Of a DNA stretch of 64,000 nt, positions 10,501 through 22,520 are shown piece by piece (position 1 is the first letter of the stretch; each line of letters begins with the position of its first letter). A model generated the notes under the pieces. The model was not told where the DNA came from. It worked only from the letters and a program-made list of their open reading frames with translations, and ran no database searches. Source of the stretch: Buddleja alternifolia (Eukaryota; Streptophyta; Magnoliopsida; Lamiales; Scrophulariaceae); NCBI GenBank assembly GCA_019426215.1, contig CM033394.1, forward strand, positions 20,294,195 through 20,358,194. The letters run 5' to 3'. The position numbers were made by a program, and so were the translations under genes.

Positions 10501-12938
10501 AATCCTCCCGAATGAGAGGAAGATTTGTACTCCAAGCTTAGAACCTTTTCCACTAGATCATCTTTCTCCGAGTCCACTTGCATGGATTTCATAAGATTCT
10601 GTTCGAGAGAATTTTCAATTGTATTGTCCTGTAAATACTCAACAATCAAATGGTCAAATGTATCAATTCGATAACACGAGTCATGATCAATAGGATGTTT
10701 AAGGACTTTGTAAACATCAAAGGTAACTTTGTCATCGCCCACATTCAAGGTAAGCTTACCATTAGCAATGTCAATTACCGCCTTACCCGTGGCTAGGAAT
10801 GGTCTCCCTAGGATTAATGGTACCTTCACATCTTCTTCCATGTCGAGTACTACGAAATCAACGGGAAAATAAAACTTGTCGACTTGGACAATAACGTCTT
10901 CGATTATCCCCTTGGGCCTCTTGATCGATCGGTCGGCTAGTTGAAGGCTCATTGAGGTCGGCTTGGGATTTCCAAGGCCTAGCTTTTTAAACAGTGAGTA
11001 TGGAAGAAGATTGATGCTGGCCCCCGAGTCACATAACACCTTCTTGAATGATAGGGATCCAATCGTGCATGGGATTGTGAGACTCCCGGGATCTTGGAGC
11101 TTAGTTGGCAATTTATTGAGTAATACGGCGGAGCATTCTTCCGTGAGGCACACCGTCTCATTCTCTTCCCACTTCTGCTTGTTGGAGAGTATGTCCTTGA
11201 AGAACTTCACATAATTCGGCATTTGGAGAATGGCGTCAATAAACGGAATATTAATTCTCACTTCCCGAAGGATTGCCAAAATTCGAAGAAAGCTCGGATC
11301 CATCTCCTTTTTCTTCTTTTTGTGAGCATTTGGGAAGGGGAGACGAACTTCGATAGGGGGAGAAAGCGTTGGATTAGACGGATGAAAACCCACTGAAACA
11401 GTAAGCGGCGCCTGGGCGCGTATATCGGCGCCTAGGCGCGTATCTGTAGGCGCCTGGGCGTGCAGGTCGGGGCGCTCGGGCGCGGGAAACAGAGAATTTT
11501 GTCCAGAACAGGGTAGATCAGGCGCCTGGGCGTGCATTTCTGGGCGCTCGGGCGCGGATGTACTGGCAGTGTCATTCTCCAATTGTTTGCCACTTCTCAA
11601 GGCTATGGCATTGCATTGGGCCTTCGGGTTCTTTTCCGTGTCGCTTGGGAGAGTCCCCGGGGCTCTACCGTTAACCGCATTAGAAAGTTGCCCTACTTGT
11701 GTTCGCAAATCCTTCATCTCCATACACATATCCTTTATCATACCCCGAAGTTCGTTGAAAGATGTATCGGACTTTTTCATGTAAGCATCTAGTTTCTCAT
11801 CGATTGTGGGAGGTCGCATTTGCACTTGACCTTGACCTTGTCCATTGAAATTGCCTTGCCTCGGGGATGGGTTATTGAAGGGTGGTCGTGGAGCTTGATA
11901 GATCCCCGGTTGATAGATCCCCTGTTGTGCGTTCTGTGCGGGGTTGGGCCTTTTTGGAAAATTCTCGGGTATATGAAAGTTCACCCGAGGTTTATTTTGA
12001 TTCCCCACATAATTAACATTGCCAACCTCCGGTTCCAAGACTACTACTTCCTCTACTACTTCCTCAATACAAGCAACCTTTTTAGAGGATGAGGCCTCTT
12101 CATCGTCGGGGTAAAGCTCGTCTTCTCGGGCCAACTGTTCGACTTTGTCCCATACACTTTGACAGTCTAACCCAAGGAGATCTCCTCCCGCACCCGCGTT
12201 GAGTCTATGCCGAATACGTGACCTAACCCCATCATAGAAATGGAGTACTTGTTCATTCAACCCAAAATTATGATCGGGACATTTACGGAGCATGCCCTTA
12301 TATCTAGCCCAAGCCTCGGCTAAAGATTCATTGCTCCTTTGCCTAAACCCTTTTATATTACTCCGTAGCTCATTGATTTTTGAGGGTGGAAAGAATTTAT
12401 TTAAAAAGGCATCGACCAACTCACTCCATGTTGTAATAGATTGTGGAGGTAAGGATTTGTACCATGTTGTCGCCCTATCCTTCAATGAGAAATGGAAGAC
12501 TCTTAGACGAATCGCATCAAGATCTCGTGGGTGATATTGAATGGTCACAAGAGCCTCATCTATGGTTTCCAAATGAGCGTGTGGTGATTCGTGTGGTTCT
12601 CCATAGAAAGGATCTCCTTGCACCATATTAAAAATGTGAGCCGGAATGTGGTAGTTTGGTGTGAAGAAATTAGGCACGACTACGGGCCCCGGAATGGTAT
12701 GGACCCTAGGTGGTAAGCTACCCCGAACCGACGGGAGTTGTGGAGGAGGTACCGCTTGCATGGCTTGTAGAACACCTTGTAACCACTCCCTAGTTTCCGG
12801 TGAGTTCATGTCCGGGAAATTTCCATTTGGGTTTTGGTTGAGATTATTGGCCATTTCTCTTGCTCGCCTACTAGTCCTAAGAACTCGTTCAATTTCGGGC
12901 TCCAACTCGTATAGAGGCTTGTTTGAGGAGCGGGTCAT
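7540..12938 (-). pseudogene. Athila-like Gag-Pol polyprotein (PR-RT-RNase H-IN), one frameshift
   Basis: The open frame runs 12,989-7,920; I prefer the start at 12,938 (MTRSSNKP). With numbering from 12,989: Gag domain at about 150-270; aspartic protease LCDSGAS near 653; reverse transcriptase with F-M-D-D near 1,096; RNase H from about 1,235 (MCDASD); integrase HHCC zinc site near 1,455-1,495; integrase D, D, E near 1,523, 1,584 and 1,620 with 35 residues between the last two. Near 8,060 one base appears lost, shifting the frame; the rest of integrase continues at 8,058-7,540. No chromodomain is seen. The element supplies the enzymes that deletion derivatives with similar LTR signals could borrow. 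The linker encodes repeated AQAP motifs. Confidence 0.92.
11404..11561 (-). repeat. GGCGCC palindrome cluster inside the Gag-protease coding region
   Basis: Seven or so copies of GGCGCCTGGGCGC-like sequence lie in frame in the polyprotein linker and encode repeats such as APERPxxHAQAP. The motif matches the 50-bp minisatellite and the LTR palindromes of the same element, so it has spread into coding sequence without breaking the frame. Confidence 0.8.
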
Positions 12939-13077
12939 GCACCTCAAGAACCTAACAATTAAATATAAGAACAAAATTAGACTAATCACGAAAATAAAAG
13001 AAAATCAAGAAATAAACGAAAACTAAGAATTATAAAAAAATGTAAACGAAAATAAAAAAAAAACTAAAATAAACAAG

Positions 13078-13095
13078 TCCCCGGCAACGGCGCCA
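13078..13095 (-). promoter_or_regulatory. Primer binding site, tRNA-Asp
   Basis: The plus strand reads TCCCCGGCAACGGCGCCA, identical to the 3' end (with CCA) of plant tRNA-Asp. The element's sense strand is therefore its exact complement. It lies 6 bp from the 5' LTR, the normal place to prime minus-strand DNA synthesis. Confidence 0.93.
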
Positions 13096-13101
13096 AAAAC
13101 T

Positions 13102-14840
13102 TGACACGCTAAAAGCTAACGTGCTATAATAGCAAGTGCACTAGACGTGTGTAGTAATAAGTGGACAAAAAGTCCGGGTTGTCGAACCACAAGGACTTGA
13201 ATTCTAGTTAATGATTTTCGATAAAAGATAAGACAATTAAAGTAAAGTGCAAGAAAAAGATTAAACAAACGAAGAACCAAAGAGAAATGTACTATAGATT
13301 TAATCTCACGTATGATACAATGACTAAGGCACATGCTACAACCGAATCTACTCGTCAATATATATGAGCTACTCTTCGAATTATTAGACTCCTATTGCTT
13401 TGGTGGAAACTCCTAAATTAACTATTACCCGATGTCTCGGCACATAATAATCCTATGATTAATTGACGATTCTCTAAATATGTCTATCCGAGAATCTAAT
13501 CAAAAATCACGCATTAACGTTCTAGAGCTTCCCCGAACGAATCCGGCTAACAACACCCGGGAATCTTTACCTATTTCTAGGGCAATCCCTCATTTGTTTC
13601 GGATGATGTGTTAATTCTCTTGCACCCTAATCTATTTTCTCTCGAACAACTAGATTAGGCAAGATAGCAAGCATATGGTGATCAAACACATGATTGGAAT
13701 AAAAGCATAGAATTAACACACAAAGCAATAGGAGAATTAATACAAAGAGCAACTTCACATATATTGATTCATAAATTTGGCCTTAACATGGCCTTAGTTC
13801 TACAATATTAGCCTCTCATCAAAGCCTTAAGAAAATCTAATACAAACATATACATACTCATGGAAATAAACATGTAAATGCAAATAATTAAAACTCCCCC
13901 AATTGATTGATGATGGATCTTTGCTCTTCCACTTCAATCCTTAACTCCTCTCTCTTTGTTTTCCTCCAAAAGTGATCAAGAATGGTGATCAATGATGATG
14001 AGTGAAAAGTGATGGCCAAAATGCCTTTCTCTCTCCCCTCCTCCCAGATGTCTCCGTCAATTGTGCTCAAAAATGCCTTAAGAAGACCACCACAAATCAG
14101 CTCCTAGTGTGTGTCTCCCACTAGTGTGTCCTCCACTACTCTTAAAGTGAGTAGTATAAAATTCCCTAAAGTAGATCTATTAAGAAACATACTTATGACA
14201 TCCCTCTCATACATGTGATGACCTCTTGGCTTTTAATGTTCCATTCCCCCATCAAATGATGATCTTTTGGCTGAAAAGAATCTCAATTCGGGTGTGGACA
14301 CGCCTAGGCGTGGCATTACGGCGCTTGGGCGCGGGATTCAGAATGCTGAAATTAAATGCAATGTATCCTGCGCAGCAATCGTATTTCATTCATAAATTTC
14401 TCCACGAAACTCCGATTTGGATGATTCAAGTCCTCATTTGAATCTAACACATAGTTCTACAACATTGTAGAAGGGAACTTCATCCAATTCGGCCTCTAAA
14501 TATATGGAAATAGCGCTCGAACGTGGAAAGTGGTGTAGATACGGCGCCCGGACGTGGGCAAGATGGCGCCTAGGCGTGGTAAGCAGAATGTTGATGTTAT
14601 TTCCATCTTGTCCGGCGCCTGGCCGTGGATTTTTAGGCGCTTGAGCATAGGGGTGCGTAGCAATTTGGCCTAAACTTGTTTTATACGTCATTTTTCATCC
14701 CGTTCTTTGATTGTATCCATTTAAGACCTGAAATCACTTAATGCACGAATTAAACGCACATGTGGCAAGAATCAAGCGATAAATGAACCTAAGACATAAA
14801 CGCAAAGGGGCTTTAAAACAGGTAAAAATGCCTCTTATCA
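13102..14840 (-). repeat. Athila-like element, 5' LTR (right)
   Basis: A 1,739-bp LTR equal in length to 1,750-3,488. I count about 16 differences, most of them transitions. It is followed by the duplication ATACA and the rest of the interrupted copia LTR. Confidence 0.93.
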
Positions 14841-15772
14841 ATACATATACTGTATTTACGATTGGAAGGTTTCGAAATGATTCTATCATTCATTTTCGTT
14901 TGGGTTACAAAGTGGGCCACGTGACTGGTTAGGTGTTACCCACTTCCCTTGGTTTCTTCTCATTGCCAAACGAAACGAACCTAAAGAGTCGCGCTAAAGG
15001 ATTGACAAAGAAGAATGAAGAAAAATGAATTTCTATTATTTCTTCTGGGAGTTTTAATTTATTGGATAAATTAAATAATTAATTATACATTAGATGAAAT
15101 AATTAATAATAATGACAAGATTATTTATTAATTAATTTCCTTGTGAAATATATTAATGAATTAATTTATCTAATTAATTTAGTTATTTAATTAATTTATT
15201 TATTTATTAGATATAATAAATTATTAATTGAAATAAGAAATTAATTAAACAAAACAAATCTCGGGGCTAAATAAGGAGTCCAATTGGACGCCTATGAGGC
15301 CTCAAAGTGGCGTCTTTGAGAGGCCACATATTAGGGCTCTTTTGTTTTGACTTGTTCAATAAGTCATGAGGCATATAAGGAATCTTTTACTTAGAACAAG
15401 TAAGAAGAGAATATACAACTCTCATAACTCTCAAAAGGAAGAAAAATATTCCTCCCCTCCTCTATACCTAGCCTTCGACCATAGAGAAAGAAGAAAGGGG
15501 ATTTTTCGTTTGTTGATCCGTGCGTGACGATTTAGACACTACGTATTTTCGTTGTTCGGATCAAGTTCAAGTGTGAAGAATCAAACCAAAGGATTGAAGA
15601 TTTGGAAGCTTCAATATTTCGAGTTTAGAGAAGAAGAAGTTTTTCTCCATCATCATATTCATATTAACGAGTAAGTTTTATTCGTTATACGCTTTTAGAT
15701 TCAAATATGCGAATTAGAGTAACAATTGGGTTTTCGTTTTAATTTTTGAAATCCCTTCCGCTGCATTTATGC
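14841..15772 (+). mobile_element. Copia 5' LTR, second part, with its 3' end deleted
   Basis: Continues the LTR begun at 918 (compare 29,797 onward in the intact copy). It stops at 'tttatgc' (15,772) and runs straight into leader sequence. Relative to the copy at 30,720-30,795 it lacks about 50 bp: the last LTR bases, the primer binding site and the start of the leader. A CATATAAGG TATA-like box lies near 15,371. Confidence 0.85.
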
Positions 15773-17134
15773 ATATTTGATCTTGTTTACGTGATTTAAG
15801 AATTGCATGTTATGTGTTTTTGAAGCATGTTTGTATGTTTTTCTTAAAGCTGGGTTTTATGGTTTTCTGCTTAGTTTTTTGATTTTTTTGTTATTGTAAA
15901 TCTAGGGATATTTGATGATATTGAAAATCGTAAAATACCGAGGACAAACGGGGCTCGAAAGTCCCGAGAAAAATGCGCGCAGCAGCGAGCTTTGTTTAGC
16001 GCAGCCGGGCCATTCGGCCCGGCCCTGCCCAGTCACGGCCCAACGGGTCGTGACCGTGGCCTGACGGTTCGTAGGTTTGGATACCAATTCGTTGATCCGG
16101 GTCATGGATTCGGGTCGTAAAGCGGGCTATGTTTGGGTCGAAATTGATTTTTGAATTTTGGGTGATTTTAATTAATTGGGTGGATCAAAAGGATGATGAC
16201 CCGAATAATTTAAATCAAGCCCAATTGAAAATTATCCAATTTTGATTTGTTAATTAGTTTGGACTTAATCTAATTAAATCTAGATGGGCCAATTAGATTG
16301 GTGATTTGGACTTAAATTAAATTTAGGCCAATAAGAAATTAATAAACGTGAATGTTGTTCTAATTAATTGTTTTGAGCCTAATTAAATTGAATCCAAGTG
16401 GACCAAAAGGATGGTGACTTGGGTTTGATGAAATCGAGCCCACTGAGATTAATTGGAATATAATATTTAATTAGAACTAATTAATTATTTTTCTTGGAGA
16501 TTAATAATTGATTTATGGATTAAATATTATTATTTTTTCCTCGACTTGGAAATTACTTCATTTTGAATAAGGAATATAAATTATATTTCTTAGAGATTAA
16601 TAATTAATTCTTTGATCAAATAAAAGTATTTCCAATTTTTGATGGCTTTAAATCATATTAAAATAAAATATAGAATTCCATATTTTATGTGTTCATATTA
16701 TTTTAATTAAAGGTAGATGCACTTAATTCTTAATTTGGTACATCTAAGTCATCTAGTTGGACTAAGATGGTTTTAATTGAAATAGTGAATATGTGAAATC
16801 ATAAGGAATTTTATAAAGAACTTTTTAGTTGGACTAAAATTTTAATAATCAACATAAATGATTTAATATTGCGAGCATGTATTAAATGTTACGAGCATGT
16901 ATTAATTGATGCGAGCATGTCTAATGTGATTAAAACACTAATCATGGACTTAGGATTATATGTTTTACCTTTAATTTTATGGGTTATCAAATTTGAAACT
17001 ATTTATAATATACTTAAAAATTATGCATGAGTTGTTTTAGGAATCGAGATAAAATAATTCAAAGTTGATAAAATCAAAAAGGCCCATGAATGTTTAATAG
17101 GTTTAATGTATGTCTTTTGTGATGGCCCATTGGC
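15773..17134 (+). mobile_element. Copia untranslated leader
   Basis: About 1.36 kb of AT-rich sequence matching, in reverse complement, the leader of the minus-strand copia element (about 50,480-51,865). Landmarks are the 'cgggccattcggcccggccc' segment near 16,007 and the repeated 'gcgagcatgt' near 16,870-16,920. No gene is present. It ends at 'gcccattgg' (17,133), where foreign sequence begins. Confidence 0.82.
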
Positions 17135-17144
17135 CAAAAACCAA

Positions 17145-17162
17145 ACCCCTGCAACGGCGCCA
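17145..17162 (-). promoter_or_regulatory. Mutated tRNA-Asp primer binding site (copy A)
   Basis: Reads ACCCCTGCAACGGCGCCA on the plus strand, two mismatches from the tRNA-Asp end that copies B (21,058-21,075) and C (25,001-25,018) match perfectly. Only a few tens of bases of internal sequence remain to its left. Confidence 0.75.
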
Positions 17163-17167
17163 AAATT

Positions 17168-18608
17168 TGGTACGTGTCGAATGTGCCAAAATAAAATTTA
17201 TTGTTCTCACAAGGATTTGTAGTACTCGTAAGTCCAGGTCGAACCCTAGAGATTGGTTGATCAAAATAATATTCAATAGGGGGGGGGTGTTGTTTGGATG
17301 AATTCAATGACTAAAAACGACAGGAACTAAATAGGAATTTCAATAAACGTAAAATATCGATTCAAGGATAATTCGTTCTTTAATTCAAGTCGATCATAGA
17401 CACCTAAAATACTATCTATTCTTCGATTACTTAGCCAAGAACCTAAATAACTAGCTATTTAGATCCTTATTGACTTCCTTATATCATTAACCAAAGCCCA
17501 GCACCCGGTTAAATTCTTATTATCAACTGAATCGGTATTAAGCAATCCTAATCATGTCAATAATAGCATAATGAATTAGAAGCGACTAAGGATAACCAAT
17601 AGTTTAAGCAAGCGCCAACTATTTAATTTACACTAATGTTTCCCTCGAGTAATCAATGAAAACTGGGATCGCAATCTTGAAAACTCAATTTCTACGAGCA
17701 CAAATCAAGCATAACAATTACGGATTATGAAGATTTGTTAGCAATAGATTGTAATAGATAATCAACTAATATGCATCTTAGATTATCATCTACACAACCA
17801 TGAACATTAGTAATAAGAAACAAAAGATAATCAACCCGTAGATAGATCATGAAGCTCCGTGTCTCACAACATATGAATTAAATTGAACTACCTTGAATCG
17901 AAAGAGAAAATTAGCTTTTCATTAATAAAAGTACAATAGTTGATATAGTATTTTTCTTAACTCTCTTCTCTCCTTTTTTAGCTCTAAGAATGTGCTATAT
18001 TTATAGAGAATAGGCTTCCTTCATAAGAATTTTAAGTTGTCTTCTCTTTGAAATCAATTTGAAGTTGTCTTCTCTTAGAGATCATTTTGAAGTTGCCTTC
18101 TCTAGCCGCCAGATTTTAATGCAGGAATTAGAACACTGATTTGGACTATTTGCAGTCCAAATTTGACTTTGCCTCCTCTTAGAAAGTTGTAGATATGCAT
18201 GTTGGCTATCCAATTCAGCTGGTTTTGTCCAAATACAATGCATGTACCGCCAGATTTGAATTTTCTACCAAAGTGGTGCAGTCCAGCCCGCAACAGAAAC
18301 AGCTGTGAGTTCTTGAGTGTATTTGAGCCTTATCCCATCCTAATTCGGTTTAGTGTTCTTCATATGAATTATGGAGCTTTTCATAGATTTATAACCATAT
18401 AAAAATCACTAACACAAGAGGTGTTTAGCTCCAGATAGGATTGTAATTCCATTGTCGCGCCGAATTGCCCAATTTGATTGAAAATGATTAATTCAATTTA
18501 AAACCTACCCAATTCATAAAATAAGATAAGATTAGTTCCAATGGGTGTATAATCACAATAAAATGCTAAATATAAAGGGAATTAAATATATAAATATTGC
18601 ACTCATCA
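17168..18608 (-). repeat. LTR A of the tandem derivative
   Basis: 1,441 bp, TGATGAGTGC...CGTACCA in the sense direction. A TATA box (CTATAAATA, minus strand) lies near 17,996-18,006, so U3 is the right-hand part. The purine tract AGTGTGGGGGGATT adjoins it at 18,609-18,622. Apparent 63- and 67-codon frames here also occur, flipped, in the inverted segment and are not genes. Confidence 0.92.
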
Positions 18609-21080
18609 AATCCCCCCACACTTAGCTCTTGCACGTCCTCGGGCAAATATAAAGAGATTAGAAAACAAAAATCAACTATGATAAACCATTTTCGCAAGTC
18701 TCACGATTGCATTTAGCGTATGCAATAAGCCTTTAAACCCCTAGGTTACCCCTAGTGGACGAGTTTCGTCTCGTGAGGGTTTGCAGAAAATATACCCACA
18801 AAATTTTCAACCTTTGCAAAGTACTATTCAATACATTCCAACAATTGATTATGTAGTAATGGCATGAATTTGGCACAATGAAGATCAAGGTGAATGCATA
18901 CATATAAACTCAGCTCATGTTGTACCCATAAAGTGTGGGGGAATTTGATGAGTGCAATATTTATATATTTAATTCCCTTTATATTTAGCATTTTATTGTG
19001 ATTATACACCCATTGGAACTAATCTTATCTTATTTTATGAATTGGGTAGGTTTTAAATTGAATTAATCATTTTCAATCAAATTGGGCAATTCGGTGCGAC
19101 AATGGAATTACAATCCTATCTGGAGCTAAACACCTCTTGTGTTAGTGATTTTTATATGTTTAGAAATCGAATGAAAAGTTCCATAATTCATATGAAGAAC
19201 ACTAAACCGAATTAGGATGGGATAAGGCTCAAATACACTCAAGAACTCACAGCTGTTTCTGTTGCGGGCTGGACTGCACCACTTTGGTAGAAAATTCAAA
19301 TCTGGCGGTACATGCATTGTATTTAGACAAAACCAGCTGAATTGGATAGCCAACATGCATATCTACAACTTTCTAAGAGGAGGCAAAGTCAAATTCGGAC
19401 TGCAAATAGTCCAAATCAGTGTTCTAATTCCTGCATTAAAATCTGGCGGCTAGAGAAGGCAACTTCAAAATGATCTCTAAGAGAAGACAACTTCAAATTG
19501 ATTTCAAAGAGAAGACAACTTAAAATTCTTATGAAGGAAGCCTATTCTCTATAAATATAGCACATTCTTAGAGCTAAAAAAGGAGAGAAGAGAGTTAAGA
19601 AAAATACTATATCAACTATGATAAACCATTTTCGCAGGTCTCACGATTGCATTTAGCGTATGCAATAAGCCTTTAAACCCCTAGGTTACCCCTAGTGGAC
19701 GAGTTTCGTCTCATGAGGGTTTGCAGAAAATATACCCACAAAATTTTCAACCTTCGCATAGTACTAGTCAATACATTCCAACAATTGATTATGTAGTAAT
19801 GGCAAGAATTTGGCACAATGAAGATCAAGGTGAATGCATACATATAAACTCAGCTCATGTTGTACCCATAAATAGAAATCAACTTCCCTAGGGTGTGTGT
19901 GTATAATCTAAGGCATTATAGTCTAAGGCATCTTCACCACATTAGTTCTAACCTTTCACCTATGACAACACTGGACATCCATGCAATATTAAGAAACTAC
20001 CGGCTTTTATAACTTTTTTTATTGCAAAAGAAACATTAAATTCAAATTTAGGACCAGGTGCAATGTCTTGTCCCCTTAGGCTTTCTATATCACCCATGTA
20101 GCAAGCTTTAGGTCAATGACTCCCAAACTAGATAGTTTTAGGGCATTAAGTGTCAAAACACTCCTTACGGACTTAATAACTCGAGTAGCAAAGGCCACGA
20201 AACAAAACTATGGTCTTTTAATCATTACATTACAAGACAAGCTCGAGTACTACTCAAGAGCTTTGACCATTGGGTCATTCAACCTTTCAGCACTTTCAAA
20301 CTTCATTCAACCTTTCAGCACTTTCAAACTTACGCAATTTATAAGCTGTTTATTTCGTTTGGTATCTCGATATATAATGGTCATCTTTGGTTGAAAGTTG
20401 CAAAAAGTCTTTCCTTATGTGTTAGGATGGAATCCTTTCGACTCCTGTGCCTTCAATTTCGTGCTCGGTGTCATCTAAGAAAATTAATACTAATCTAGGA
20501 TCATCATGAGCAAGTCTAAAATGTATGTGTAAGTAAGTTCAAATTAAATTAATCAAAAACATGCCAAAACACAAATCAATAAAATCAAATTGGATTAACT
20601 AGGTAGCAAAGATCTTTAATTTTTGAGTTTTTTTTTGTTTTTAAAAAAAAAAAGTTAGATAAAACATTACTAAAAATAAAAGAATGCACATACATTAACC
20701 CTCTCCCATCAATGCAAGCACGTAAATTAAAAGTGAACATATGAAAGTAAAAGAGATAGGGAAAGAGAGGAAATCTGATAGTGGCTGTTCAACCACTATT
20801 GGGTTGCCTCCCAAGCAGCGCTTTTGTTTAACGTCATTAGCTCGACATGGCCACATTTTAGTCCAAGTATGTTGGATTGCTCAATCGATCTTCTTCTATT
20901 GTATGCTCTTTAAAACCTTCAAAGAAACCCTTTTTTTTATTATTTTTTTCTTTTCTAAATACTCAAAATATTCAATAAAACTTAAAACTAAGAAATATAT
21001 GAATCTAACAGCCTATATATATATTACAATAATAATAAAATTTTGACCAAAAACAAATCCCCGGCAACGGCGCCAAAATT
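18609..21080 (-). repeat. Internal region, unit 1 of the tandem derivative
   Basis: From the purine tract it runs through the three-hairpin block (18,706-18,774), an inverted U3 segment (18,946-19,619), a second copy of the hairpin block (about 19,646-19,714), conserved spacer sequence (about 20,079-20,215), a 27-bp tandem duplication (about 20,276-20,330), and then the PBS at 21,058-21,075. It encodes no Gag or Pol. A short 'gggttgcctcccaagcagcgc' segment near 20,801 has its counterpart downstream of the pol stop in the Athila-like element (near 7,484), which suggests descent from an element of similar layout by deletion of the coding region. Confidence 0.85.
18946..19619 (+). repeat. Inverted U3 segment, unit 1
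   Basis: About 674 bp matching the U3 half of LTR A (17,937-18,608) in opposite orientation, preceded by its own purine tract (18,931-18,945). The arms are separated by 337 bp. It carries a plus-strand TATA box (CTATAAATATAG near 19,550). The right junction lies in the shared string ATCAACTAT, beyond which internal sequence from 18,671 onward is repeated. Confidence 0.92.
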
Positions 21081-22520
21081 TGGTACGTGTCGAATGTGCC
21101 AAAATAAAATTTATTGTTCTCACAAGGATTTGTAGTACTCGTAAGTCCAGGTCGAACCCTAGAGATTGGTTGATCAAAATAATATTCAATAGGGGGGGGT
21201 GTTGTTTGGATCAATTCAATGACTAAAAACGACAGGAACTAAATAGGAATTTCAATAAACGTAAAATATCGATTCAAGGATAATTCGTTCTTTAATTCAA
21301 GTCGATCATAGACACCTAAAATACTATCTATTCTTCGATTACTTAGCCAAGAACCTAAATAACTAGCTATTTAGATCCTTATTGACTTCCTTATATCATT
21401 AACCAAAGCCCAGCACCCGGTTAAATTCTTATTATCAACTGAATCGGTATTAAGCAATCCTAATCATGTCAATAATAGCATAATGAATTAGAAGCGACTA
21501 AGGATAACCAATAGTTTAAGCAAGCGCCAACTATTTAATTTACACTAATGTTTCCCTCGAGTAATCAATGAAAACTGGGATCGCAATCTTGAAAACTCAA
21601 TTTCTACGAGCACAAATCAAGCATAACAATTACGGATTATGAAGATTTGTTAGCAATAGATTGTAATAGATAATCAACTAATATGCATCTTAGATTATCA
21701 TCTACACAACCATGAACATTAGTAATAAGAAACAAAAGATAATCAACCCGTAGATAGATCATGAAGCTCCGTGTCTCACAACATATGAATTAAATTGAAC
21801 TACCTTGAATCGAAAGAGAAAATTAGCTTTTCATTAATAAAAGTACAATAGTTGATATAGTATTTTTCTTAACTCTCTTCTCTCCTTTTTTAGCTCTAAG
21901 AATGTGCTATATTTATAGAGAATAGGCTTCCTTCATAAGAATTTTAAGTTGTCTTCTCTTTGAAATCAATTTGAAGTTGTCTTCTCTTAGAGATCATTTT
22001 GAAGTTGCCTTCTCTAGCCGCCAGATTTTAATGCAGGAATTAGAACACTGATTTGGACTATTTGCAGTCCGAATTTGACTTTGCCTCCTCTTAGAAAGTT
22101 GTAGATATGCATGTTGGCTATCCAATTCAGCTGGTTTTGTCCAAATACAATGCATGTACCGCCAGATTTGAATTTTCTACCAAAGTGGTGCAGTCCAGCC
22201 CGCAACAGAAACAGCTGTGAGTTCTTGAGTGTATTTGAGCCTTATCCCATCCTAATTCGGTTTAGTGTTCTTCATATGAATTATGGAGCTTTTCATAGAT
22301 TTCTAACCATATAAAAATCACTAACACAAGAGGTGTTTAGCTCCAGATAGGATTGTAATTCCATTGTCGCGCCGAATTGCCCAATTTGATTGAAAATGAT
22401 TAATTCAATTTAAAACCTACCCAATTCATAAAATAAGATAAGATTAGTTCCAATGGGTGTATAATCACAATAAAATGCTAAATATAAAGGGAATTAAATA
22501 TATAAATATTGCACTCTTCA
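21081..22520 (-). repeat. LTR B of the tandem derivative
   Basis: 1,440 bp, almost identical to LTR A. Noted differences are the length of a G run, gatcaattc for gatgaattc, gtccgaa for gtccaaa, ttctaacc for ttataacc, and ctcttca for ctcatca at the end. It has a perfect tRNA-Asp PBS on its left. Confidence 0.92.

Larger units (their letters stand above)
1750..14840 (-). mobile_element. Athila-like Ty3/gypsy retrotransposon, nearly intact (13.1 kb)
   Basis: Two 1,739-bp LTRs (TGATAAGAGG...GCGTGTCA in the sense direction) flank an internal region. That region has a perfect 18-nt tRNA-Asp primer binding site, one long Gag-Pol frame, a separate 3' ORF and a polypurine tract. A perfect target duplication ATACA surrounds it. 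By eye the LTRs differ at about 16 of 1,739 positions (about 0.9%), which implies a recent insertion. The only clear coding defect is a one-base frameshift late in integrase. The RT motif F-M-D-D and the extra 3' ORF point to the Athila lineage. It inserted into a copia LTR. Confidence 0.93.

Noticed and set aside
13078..13095. tRNA-Asp-like sequence (also 17,145; 21,058; 25,001; 47,060)
   Set aside because: Only the last 18 bases of the tRNA are present, each beside an LTR, so these are primer binding sites and not tRNA genes.
18102..18402. Short frames repeated on both strands (also 19,126-19,453, 22,014-22,314, 23,038-23,365)
   Set aside because: They are the same U3 sequence read in two orientations within the inverted repeat. 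No protein features and no conservation beyond the DNA itself.
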